Of a stretch of 64,000 nt of DNA, positions 25,316-32,589 are shown in pieces. The translations under genes and the position numbers were made by a program. The stretch's first letter is position 1; every line of letters starts with the position of its first letter. The notes under the pieces were generated by a model that was not told the origin of the DNA, searched no databases, and worked only from the letters and a program-made list of their open reading frames with translations. Source of the DNA: JACRLV01 sp045863555 (lineage in GTDB: Bacteria; Planctomycetota; Phycisphaerae; UBA1845; Fen-1342); NCBI GenBank assembly GCA_045863555.1, contig BTUU01000011.1:124001-188000 (forward strand). The letters run 5' to 3'.

Positions 25316-25867
25316 CTATTCCGCGAGCTCGATCAAACCATGAAACTGCTCATGCAGTTCGTCGAGCCGCTTCTCGATGTTCGGCCACGGTCGCAGGTTG
25401 AATCCGTCTCGAATTGCCGCCAGCAAGTACTGCTCCTCCTGCGAGTCCGGATCGGCCGGCGCGCCGGACTGAAGCGCGGCGATCGTCCCCGGTCGGTCAT
25501 ACTCGAGCTCTTCAAGCGCAAAGTAACCGTACCGGCATCCGAGCGCCAGAAACTCGGTGAGATCGGCGCCGACAACGAAGTTGCAATCGATTCCCATGGG
25601 TACCGTCATTACGACTGGCCACTCGTCGGGTGTTCGGTTCGGCAGGCGCAGAAAGCTGAAATGCACACCATCGCCGCCCGTCCGCGCGAACGTGTCGCCA
25701 TTCAAGGGTGTCGACTCGTATCCCAGCGGACCCTCCTCCGGTCGAAGAATCAGACCCACCGCTGAGCAGTCGAATGTACTCGCTGGTCCAAAGCGGGCGC
25801 CCCGAACACTCCCCGGCGCGAGCTCAACCGCGAATGCCCAGAGCTGCTGATACGAGGTCGGTCGCAT
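25316..25867 (-). CDS. Orphan cytoplasmic protein, possibly SUKH/immunity-like
   Basis: A 183-aa soluble protein. The middle carries STPLNGDTFARTGGDGVHFSF, VVMTVPM and NFVVGADLTEFLALGCRYGYF, a pattern I associate with a widespread family of small orphan proteins related in style to SMI1/KNR4 (SUKH) folds, several of which are toxin immunity proteins. No toxin gene is adjacent, so that role is only a suggestion. ATG 25867 was chosen since the reading frame upstream looks non-coding. Confidence 0.65.
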   Translation of the reverse strand: MRPTSYQQLWAFAVELAPGSVRGARFGPASTFDCSAVGLILRPEEGPLGYESTPLNGDTFARTGGDGVHFSFLRLPNRTPDEWPVVMTVPMGIDCNFVVGADLTEFLALGCRYGYFALEELEYDRPGTIAALQSGAPADPDSQEEQYLLAAIRDGFNLRPWPNIEKRLDELHEQFHGLIELAE

Positions 25868-26552
25868 GGCCCGAACGATACCGCAATCCCTCGGCCGCGT
25901 ATATCGCGACGATTCCGACAGCCTCTGCCCGCGTCGCGATTCTCTCCGTGCCGCGCCATCATCGACACACTCGCCGCCAGATTCGCGCCTTCGCCGCCAA
26001 TTCCCGAGCACAAAGCGCACTTCGCACGCTGACTCCCCTCGCGTCACACCGCACAGCAAAAAATCCCGATATGCAAAACCTTTCATGCCCGCATCTGACG
26101 CCGCACGACCGTCGCGATCCGCCGATGCTCTCCATTCAAGGTTCCGATAACTTAGATGGCCAACCGACCACACGCGCGGAAAAAACGTTGGCCACCTTGG
26201 GCCAGTTCGCTGGAAACGCGGTTTTCGGAACGGGGGCCAGAACGCGAACTGCCTTCATGAACGCGACAGCTGCCGCGGCTCAACCCCCCGAGTCGGCACG
26301 CGCGACTCTCCCCGCAACGGCGTCGCGTCCTCGCCTGGCATCGCCGTCCTGCGAACGGCGCTCCGCGCGAAGCCGACAATTCACGGTCTCTGCTTGCACC
26401 GGCGATATCAGCCACGCCGCGCGTCAGCAGAATCGCGCGATTCACGGCAGAAAACCCCATTCAAATCGTCGCGTAGATCGATCGTATGAGCCGTTCAGAC
26501 GATATCCGTTGTATGACAAAGGCAGGCCCGCTTGCGCACGATGAGGTGTTCC
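25868..26552. other. Gene-poor 685-base region
   Basis: No open frame here has a plausible start, ribosome site or recognisable protein. Base composition is patchy, with A-rich stretches such as GCAAAAAATCCC near 26052 in place of the usual GC-rich codon pattern. It may be remnant sequence of transferred or decayed genes. It includes the promoter for the coiled-coil gene that starts at 26553. Confidence 0.5.
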
Positions 26553-27581
26553 ATGGCCGCGCGTGAACCCGAGATTGAGTCGTTTGAGATCATCGAATCG
26601 GAACTCGCCGCGGCAACGTCGGGCGTGACGAAGTCGTTCGAGCAGATCACGCAGCTGTTTTCGCGACTCCGTGCGCAAGCGCAGACTGTGCGCGGCCGGG
26701 AAGCCGCCGTTCAGGAGCGCGAGTCGGCGCTGGCGCGGAGCGTCGCAGAACTCGAAGTGGCGCGCGACGCGCTCCGGACCGAGGTGGAAGAGGCCAATGC
26801 CCGCGAGAAGCGGCTGGATCACCTGCGCGAAACGCTGGAACAGGAGAAGGCGGCGCTGGAAAGCGGCCGGGCGGACGTGGAGAACGCGCGTCAGCTTCTC
26901 TCTGCTGAGCGCGAGAAGCTCGAATCACTCTCGGAATCGCTCCAAGTGCGCGGTGCGGAGCTGGAGTCCGCCCAGCGCGAGGCCGGCGAGCGCGCGGCCG
27001 CGCTGACAACCCGCGAGAGCGCGCTCGCTGAGGAGGAACAGCGCCTCGGAGCCGTCCGCGAGGAGCTGGAACAGGTGCGGGTGTCGCTCGCGACGGAGCG
27101 CGACGCCGTTGAGAAGGCGCGCAGTGAACTCAGCCGCGAACGGGCGGCGATCGAAACACAGCGGCGCGAGGTGATCGCCGCGGAGTCGCAACTGAGCGCC
27201 CGGGAAGCGGCGCTCGCCCGTCGGGAGAAATCGCTGGCCAATATGCGGAGGACGTTCGCCGCCATGGTCTCGGAACTGGATGAGGACGAAACGTCGGAGT
27301 TTCAGGGCGGTCTGCCCGGAGAGGTCGACGTGACGTCCTCCGCTGACGAATCCACACACGCCCTGGCCGAAGAGGAACGCGAACTCGGCTCGGACCTGGC
27401 GGCCGTTACAGTCGCCGCCGAGTCCGCGGCATCGGCGAATGCCGAATCCTCGACAGACGCGTCTTCTCCGCCAGCAGCGCCCAACGATGCGGACCGCAAC
27501 TTCGTCCGGAAGATTCGCGAATCGCTCAAGGCGGAACCGAGCCGGTTCATTCCAGAAAAGAAAAAGGGCTGGTTCCGCTGA
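26553..27581 (+). CDS. Long coiled-coil protein with basic amphipathic tail
   Basis: A 342-aa protein without signal peptide or membrane helix. Residues ~20-240 are a nearly unbroken heptad-rich coiled coil (many EREKLESL and ARREKSLAN type heptads). An acidic, Ala/Ser-rich linker follows (~250-310), and the last 25 residues are basic and end in EKKKGWFR. It is likely a cytoplasmic structural or scaffold protein; no family is assigned. ATG 26553 has GAGG seven bases upstream. Confidence 0.8.
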   Translation: MAAREPEIESFEIIESELAAATSGVTKSFEQITQLFSRLRAQAQTVRGREAAVQERESALARSVAELEVARDALRTEVEEANAREKRLDHLRETLEQEKAALESGRADVENARQLLSAEREKLESLSESLQVRGAELESAQREAGERAAALTTRESALAEEEQRLGAVREELEQVRVSLATERDAVEKARSELSRERAAIETQRREVIAAESQLSAREAALARREKSLANMRRTFAAMVSELDEDETSEFQGGLPGEVDVTSSADESTHALAEEERELGSDLAAVTVAAESAASANAESSTDASSPPAAPNDADRNFVRKIRESLKAEPSRFIPEKKKGWFR

Positions 27582-27631
27582 CGCTGCGTCCCGCGAAGGG
27601 CGCACTCAGGCTGCACGCCCTCGAACCGCAC

Positions 27632-28576
27632 TTACGGCCGGAACAGCGGCGTCCAGGCCTCGTCCGCGCCGCTGCCGGACCACATCGAGTTGTCGCCGTC
27701 CATTCGCACCACGCCGTCCGAGTCGAGCTTGTAGCCGAGCTTGAGCAGCGTGAAGCCGGCCGCGTGGCCGTCGACGAAGAGGCAGTTGGCCCGCCGGCCG
27801 GAATGTCGCGGATCGGCGGCCGAGCGGTGCTGGGGGGAGTCGTCGAAGCCGGCCATCTCGCCCGCGACCGGGTCGACGCGCGGGGGGTCGAGGTTGAAGC
27901 CCTCGTTGCCAAGCTGTGCCGCGTCGCGGCCGTTGTTCACGTATTCGACGCGGGAGAGCGTCGGCGACGACGCGGCCGTGCCCATGCAGTCGGCGACGGC
28001 AACGGTGCGGGCGGGGTTGCGCACCTGTCCGCCGCGAACCGGCCAGTTCTTGAACGAAGTCGGGTCGGCCGGGTTGCGAAGGCGCGAGTTGCCGAGGAAC
28101 TGGTAGTTGTAGCCGTAGCTGCCGTTCCGCTCGTCGGTCCACTCGGCCGTCTCGGGGCAGACATAGACGGGGCTGGCGTAGTTCTGCCGGTCGCCGGGTT
28201 CGCCGAAGCGGTCGAATGTGCCGGCGCAGGACATCGGATCCTCAAAGGCGGGGGTGCCGACGCCGAGGCTCGCGACGGCCATGAACGTCGGCCGATACTT
28301 GCGACGCCCCTCCAGGTCGACGTACCAGTTGCAGTCGTCGATGCGCGGGAGCCGGCCGGGGACGAGCACGTCGCGGTATTCGTTCGTGTAGATGGTCAGG
28401 CCCTGGCCGAGGGCGCGAAGCGTGGCGAGGCATTTTGAGCTGCGGCCCTGCGCCCGGGCGGCGCTGAGCGTCGGCAGCAGGATCGAGATCAGCAGGGCGA
28501 TGATCGCGACGACGACGAGCAGCTCGATGAGCGTAAACGCGGTGCGGCGCGAGTCGCGAGGGCGTCGATTGTCCAT
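27632..28576 (-). CDS. Prepilin-like protein (DUF1559 type)
   Basis: A 314-aa secreted/pseudopilin-type protein. The N-terminus has the type III prepilin signal: basic start, then RRTAFTLIELLVVVAIIALL, where cleavage before Phe would leave the hydrophobic N-helix; the Glu5 typical of pilins is present. The C-terminal part ends with the family marker CLFVDGHAAGF (H-x-G motif of DUF1559-like proteins). These proteins are expanded in planctomycetes, with unknown function in a pilus-like or secretion system. ATG 28576 gives the canonical signal; the longer frame does not. Confidence 0.9.
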   Translation of the reverse strand: MDNRRPRDSRRTAFTLIELLVVVAIIALLISILLPTLSAARAQGRSSKCLATLRALGQGLTIYTNEYRDVLVPGRLPRIDDCNWYVDLEGRRKYRPTFMAVASLGVGTPAFEDPMSCAGTFDRFGEPGDRQNYASPVYVCPETAEWTDERNGSYGYNYQFLGNSRLRNPADPTSFKNWPVRGGQVRNPARTVAVADCMGTAASSPTLSRVEYVNNGRDAAQLGNEGFNLDPPRVDPVAGEMAGFDDSPQHRSAADPRHSGRRANCLFVDGHAAGFTLLKLGYKLDSDGVVRMDGDNSMWSGSGADEAWTPLFRP

Positions 28577-28623
28577 TTCCGGAGGATACTCGATCACCTG
28601 CCCCGGCCCGCAAGCGGATCTGG

Positions 28624-29619
28624 TCAATGGGCCAGGATGTACTGAATCTCCGCGGGCTCGGCCGCGCCGTCGAAGAGATCGAAGTCGAGCTGGCAGAGCG
28701 GGATCAGCAGGTCCATGAACAGGGCGACCCAGTCGCGCTTGATGGCCTCGCGCGTGTCGGGCGTCAGGGCCTGCGTCATGCGGACGAGCAGGGGGGCGAT
28801 GGGGCGGAGGCCCACGTCCCAGATGTGGGCGTGCGTGCGGGTCGCCAGCGGCGTCGCCGAGACGATGCGCAGGCCGGCGCGGCGGAAGCGATCTTCCCAC
28901 TGCCCGCGCGTCCCCATGGTCGGCCAGCATTCGAACCGGCCGCGGCCCATGAGCGCCGTGAACCGCTCGCCGAAATCGGGCCGGAAGCGTTCGAGGGAGT
29001 AGTCGCGCATCGCGGATGTCTTCACGTGCAGCGCGGCCCGGCCGTCAGGGGCCAGCGTCCGCCGAATCTCGGCCAGGAAGGCGTCGATCTCGCGGATCCA
29101 ATAGGCGGAGTTGCAGTAGAGCGAGCCCACGGATGCGTCGTCGAGCGGCAGCGGCGCGTTGGCGTCGTGCCGGCGCAGCGATGCGTATGCATCCAGCCGG
29201 CGGGCCTTGGCGAGGAGGTTTTCCTTCAGGTCGAAGCCGAGCGCGGCGCGGTGCGGCGAGCGGACGAGCAGCGGAGGCGCGTAGTCGTCGGCCGCGACGT
29301 CGAACATATCGGCGGCGTCGGCATGCACGCGATCAAGATTTCCGACGGCGTGAAAGACATCGAACGCGGGCGCAAAGCGGCCGCCGAAGTGGATGAAGGA
29401 GAAAACGCCGTCGCCGCAGCAGACATCGGTCTCATAGGTTGCGAGCCCGGCCTTGATGAGGGCGTGGCTGCGAAGGGTCATCCAATAGGCGTTCTCGGGG
29501 CGCAGCCAGTAGGCGCTCAGGTACGCGCCGAGGCGGGCGCGAACGTCGGCGCTGCACGAGGCGCGCACGCCGCCGCGCGGTTCGGGGATGCGGGTCCCGG
29601 CAGTGAGAAGCGAGGCCAT
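28624..29619 (-). CDS. SAM-dependent methyltransferase (class I)
   Basis: A 331-aa cytoplasmic methyltransferase-like protein. Motif I-like residues are DVCCGDGVFSFI (degenerate GxGxG), and post-motif II is LPLDDASVGSLYCNSAYWIRE, followed by FLAEIRRTLAPDGRAALHV. That corresponds to the Methyltransf_11 arrangement. The substrate is unknown. The ATG at 29619 opens at MASLLTAGTRIPE; the reading frame extends 72 codons upstream without protein-like sequence. Confidence 0.75.
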   Translation of the reverse strand: MASLLTAGTRIPEPRGGVRASCSADVRARLGAYLSAYWLRPENAYWMTLRSHALIKAGLATYETDVCCGDGVFSFIHFGGRFAPAFDVFHAVGNLDRVHADAADMFDVAADDYAPPLLVRSPHRAALGFDLKENLLAKARRLDAYASLRRHDANAPLPLDDASVGSLYCNSAYWIREIDAFLAEIRRTLAPDGRAALHVKTSAMRDYSLERFRPDFGERFTALMGRGRFECWPTMGTRGQWEDRFRRAGLRIVSATPLATRTHAHIWDVGLRPIAPLLVRMTQALTPDTREAIKRDWVALFMDLLIPLCQLDFDLFDGAAEPAEIQYILAH

Positions 29620-29791
29620 GGGGCAAAAATCCTCGTCCGCCGGGCGGCCGGCGCCGGCGGAGTTCAATGGTTTATCGGCGAGATCAGCCGGGTGGCTAAA
29701 GTCAATGGAATTTCGCTGAAAACGCCGCCGGAACGGGCCTACGATTCGGATGAACACGGGGGACGCGCTTGGCAGCAGGAGGCTGAGCGCC

Positions 29792-31009
29792 ATGACGCGA
29801 TTGTCGATCGCGCGGGGAGCCGTACTGGCCGTCATCTTCGCCGCCGCCTTCGCGACCGCGCCCCGGTCGCCTCAGCGGGCCGCTGCGCAGGATAGCGCCT
29901 CGAAGCCGCTCGACGCCGCGCCGGTGGAGTGGAAACTTGTCGGCCGCGCCGTGGCCGTCGTGCAGACGCCGCGCGGGCCGCTCGCGGGCTTCCTGATCGG
30001 CCGCGACGCCCTGCTGACCGGCGGTCTCGCGGGCGTTGGGCCGCATGAGCTTCAGGTGACATTCAGCGATCCTCTGCCGCCGGGTGCGGGTACAACGGCG
30101 GCCGCGCCGGGTTCCTCTGGCGGGCCGGGAGCCGGCGCCTGGGAAGCGACGGCGATCACACCGGTCATGTTCGACGCCGGGGCGGAGGTCTCGGTGGTTC
30201 ACCTCGCGCCGAAGGGCGCGGTCATGCCGGGCGATGTCTACGGAGTGCTGGGAGCGCGCGATCGCGCGCCGTCGGCGGGTGAGCGGGTGCATGCGATCGT
30301 GGTGTCGGCGGATGGGCAGCGCCGATACGCGAGCGCCCCGCCGCTCGCCGAAGCGCCGGTGGGCGATGTCGGGCAGTTCACGATCCGCGCCGGCGGGGGC
30401 GCGCCGCTGTGCGACGAAACGGGCTGCGTGATCGGCGTCTATCTCGACGGCGGGCCGGGCAACGAGGTGCTGATGATCCCGGCGGTGAAGCGGCTGATGC
30501 CGGCGGAGGGCCGTGCGATCGCTTCGTGTGCCATCGCCGAGCAGCGCGAGATTCACGGCGCGGGGTCGGGCGGGGCGGGGCTCGATGCTTCCGGCGGCGG
30601 CGGCGGTGGGCGCGGCGGGCTGATGGGCGGCGGTGGCGGGGGAGGCGGGGGAGGCGGTTCGTCGCCGCGATCCGACGGCGGCAACGCGTTCAATCCATCG
30701 CCCGCGCCGAATATGAGCAACCGATTCGTTCCGGATTCGCCGCATATCGCCGACGACCCGGTCGTGCCGGACCCCGCGGACCCGGAGCCGGCGTCCGCGC
30801 CGACGCCGTTTTCTCCCGAGCGTGGAACGCCGAGCCGGGATCATTCGTCGACGACCGATCCGATCCCGCCGTCCCCTCCGGGCGGACCCGGTTCGAACCC
30901 ACCGGGCGGCGGTGGTGGCGGCGGCGATGACCCGCCGCCCATCCCGGAACCGTCGTCGCTGGCGCTGCTCGGAGCGGGGGCGGTGCTGCTGTTTCGGCGG
31001 CGGCGGTAG
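29792..31009 (+). CDS. Secreted protein with PEP-CTERM tail and poly-Gly region
   Basis: A 405-aa exported protein. Signal peptide ~1-35 (ending APRSPQRAAAQ). Residues ~40-240 show a trypsin-like beta-barrel outline (GRAVAVVQTPRGPLAGFLIG, VVHLAPKGAVMPGD, GGAPLCDETGCVIGVYLDG) but I cannot place a complete His-Asp-Ser triad, so it may be a non-catalytic homologue. Then come long Gly runs and a Pro-rich linker. The C-terminus is PEPSSLALLGAGAVLLF plus RRRR, a standard PEP-CTERM exosortase signal. AGGAGG precedes the ATG by nine bases. Confidence 0.85.
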   Translation: MTRLSIARGAVLAVIFAAAFATAPRSPQRAAAQDSASKPLDAAPVEWKLVGRAVAVVQTPRGPLAGFLIGRDALLTGGLAGVGPHELQVTFSDPLPPGAGTTAAAPGSSGGPGAGAWEATAITPVMFDAGAEVSVVHLAPKGAVMPGDVYGVLGARDRAPSAGERVHAIVVSADGQRRYASAPPLAEAPVGDVGQFTIRAGGGAPLCDETGCVIGVYLDGGPGNEVLMIPAVKRLMPAEGRAIASCAIAEQREIHGAGSGGAGLDASGGGGGGRGGLMGGGGGGGGGGGSSPRSDGGNAFNPSPAPNMSNRFVPDSPHIADDPVVPDPADPEPASAPTPFSPERGTPSRDHSSTTDPIPPSPPGGPGSNPPGGGGGGGDDPPPIPEPSSLALLGAGAVLLFRRRR

Positions 31010-31110
31010 GCTGCGGATTCCGGGCGAAGGCGCTCGTGAGCCGGGCTGCCGCACTGGGGACCACGAAACACCGGGCAGGCTGAAAGAGCGTCAGCCGCTT
31101 GAAGCCATCG

Positions 31111-31560
31111 TCAACGATCGGCGGCATCAGGCCGTCCCAGAAGGTGTCGGCCCAGGAAGTTGGGCCACATGCCGACAAAGTTCGGAGTTCCCGATCCGGT
31201 GGCGGTGCTTCGGCTTTGGAGGTTCCCCTTCGCGATGCACGGCGACAAACCCCGCGTCGGGATGTTGGCATACGTGGACGGCGGGTCCCACGAATTCGTC
31301 ACGGGGTCGTAGGCTTCGACGGTCGCGTAGGGTGTGGATCCGGTGTCGCCCGCGAACACAAAGACGCGTCCCGCGCCGTTGTTCAGGTAGGAACCAGCCG
31401 CGACGTGCCTTATACGCGGCGTTGGCATGAATGCCTCCGTCGTCCAGGTCTGCCCAACCGCGTCGGCGGTCAGCAGCGCCGTCGCCGCAACCGCGACGAC
31501 GCCGGGTCGCAGTCGCCGAATCCCTGCGCGAAGACGGGTCGTGATAACGCTCAAGTCCAT
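31111..31560 (-). pseudogene. Truncated secreted kelch-repeat protein
   Basis: An open frame of ~150 codons with a signal peptide (RPGVVAVAATALLTADAVGQ) followed by the start of a kelch propeller: PTPRIRHVAAGSYLNNGAGRVFVFAGD then VEAYDPVTNSWDP. Only about one and a half blades remain; the following residues (from ~31210 leftward) no longer look like kelch. A functional kelch propeller needs five to seven blades, so the gene appears truncated, perhaps by the rearrangement beside the PEP-CTERM gene. Confidence 0.6.
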
Positions 31561-31796
31561 TGTCCTGCTCCGTGAGTGATCAACCGGGCCGATCGTTCGA
31601 CGCTGCCCACGGCGCGCGCCGCGGGCGGGGCCAGTCAAACTCATTGGCGGAACACACGAAGAATCTAGCATCAGCCCCCGAGATTCCTGTAAAATTCGTC
31701 ACTGAACGGACTTGCGGGCTGTCGGCGGCAGGTTGCTCGACTACCGCAGTCCGCGGAGGGGATTCCAGTGGATTCCGTCGAGGTTCGCCCGTACCG

Positions 31797-32393
31797 ATGA
31801 TGCTGACAACGACGACCACGCAATTGCTGTCCGATCTCCAGGACACCGCCAACAGTTCCGCCTGGAGCGAGCTGGATTCTCGTTATCGTCCCCTCCTGGT
31901 TCGACTCGCCGGCCGACTCGGCCTTGCCGGCGATGACGCCGACGAACTGGCTCAGCAGACGCTGACCGAGTTCTGTCGTGCCTACCGCGAAGGCCGCTAC
32001 CAGCGCGAACGCGGGCGGCTCCGCGCGTGGCTGATCGGAATCGCCCGGAATACGGCCCTATCGATGCGCCGGCGGCGAGGGGCGGTTCGCGTCGGGGGGA
32101 ACAGCGCGCTGGAGAACCTCCCCGACGAACTGGAGATTTCGGGAATCTGGGACCGCGAACGCGAGCAGGCGATCTACGAACAGGCCATGGCGGCCCTGCG
32201 CGAGTCGACCCGCACCGACGCGAAGACGCTGCTTGTCTTCGAGCTCTATGCCATTCAGGGAAAGCCTGTCGACGACGTCGCCGCTCAATGTAACGTCACC
32301 GTCGATATGGTCTACGTCATCAAGAATCGGCTCACAAAGCGACTGCGCGAGTTGGTCGCCGCATTGACCGCTGCGTACGATGACGGCGAGTAG
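31797..32393 (+). CDS. ECF-type sigma factor (Ser/Thr-kinase-associated type)
   Basis: A 198-aa sigma-70-family factor. Region 2 reads SELDSRYRPLLVRLAGRLGL, ADELAQQTLTEFCRAYREG and RAWLIGIARNTALSMRRRRG. Region 4 contains LVFELYAIQGKPVDDVAAQCNVTVDMVYVIKNRLTKRLRELV (HTH). The ELAQQTL and long region 2/4 linker are typical of planctomycete ECF factors that pair with kinases. ATG 31797 (or 31800). The next gene, 196 bp on, is a kinase with a zinc anti-sigma motif, which supports a paired role. Confidence 0.9.
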   Translation: MMLTTTTTQLLSDLQDTANSSAWSELDSRYRPLLVRLAGRLGLAGDDADELAQQTLTEFCRAYREGRYQRERGRLRAWLIGIARNTALSMRRRRGAVRVGGNSALENLPDELEISGIWDREREQAIYEQAMAALRESTRTDAKTLLVFELYAIQGKPVDDVAAQCNVTVDMVYVIKNRLTKRLRELVAALTAAYDDGE

Positions 32394-32589
32394 CCGGGAA
32401 CCGGACCTGCGCGGCGATCGGACCCAGGCATGGGCGCGCCGGCGGCAAACCAACGGGCGAGACGCAGCCGGGAGGCAGCGTGATCGGCGACCGCCCTCGG
32501 TCCGACAGAGGCCGGAATACCGCGAGTCGTCGATTCGTCCGGCCGGGACGATCGTGGCCGGGCAGCGTGCGCCGGCCTCTGGGGTCAGT

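Noticed and set aside
27597..27621. Short inverted repeat AGGGCG/CGCCCT after the coiled-coil gene
   Set aside because: Only six base pairs with a 13-base loop and no T-tract; too weak in GC-rich DNA to call a terminator.
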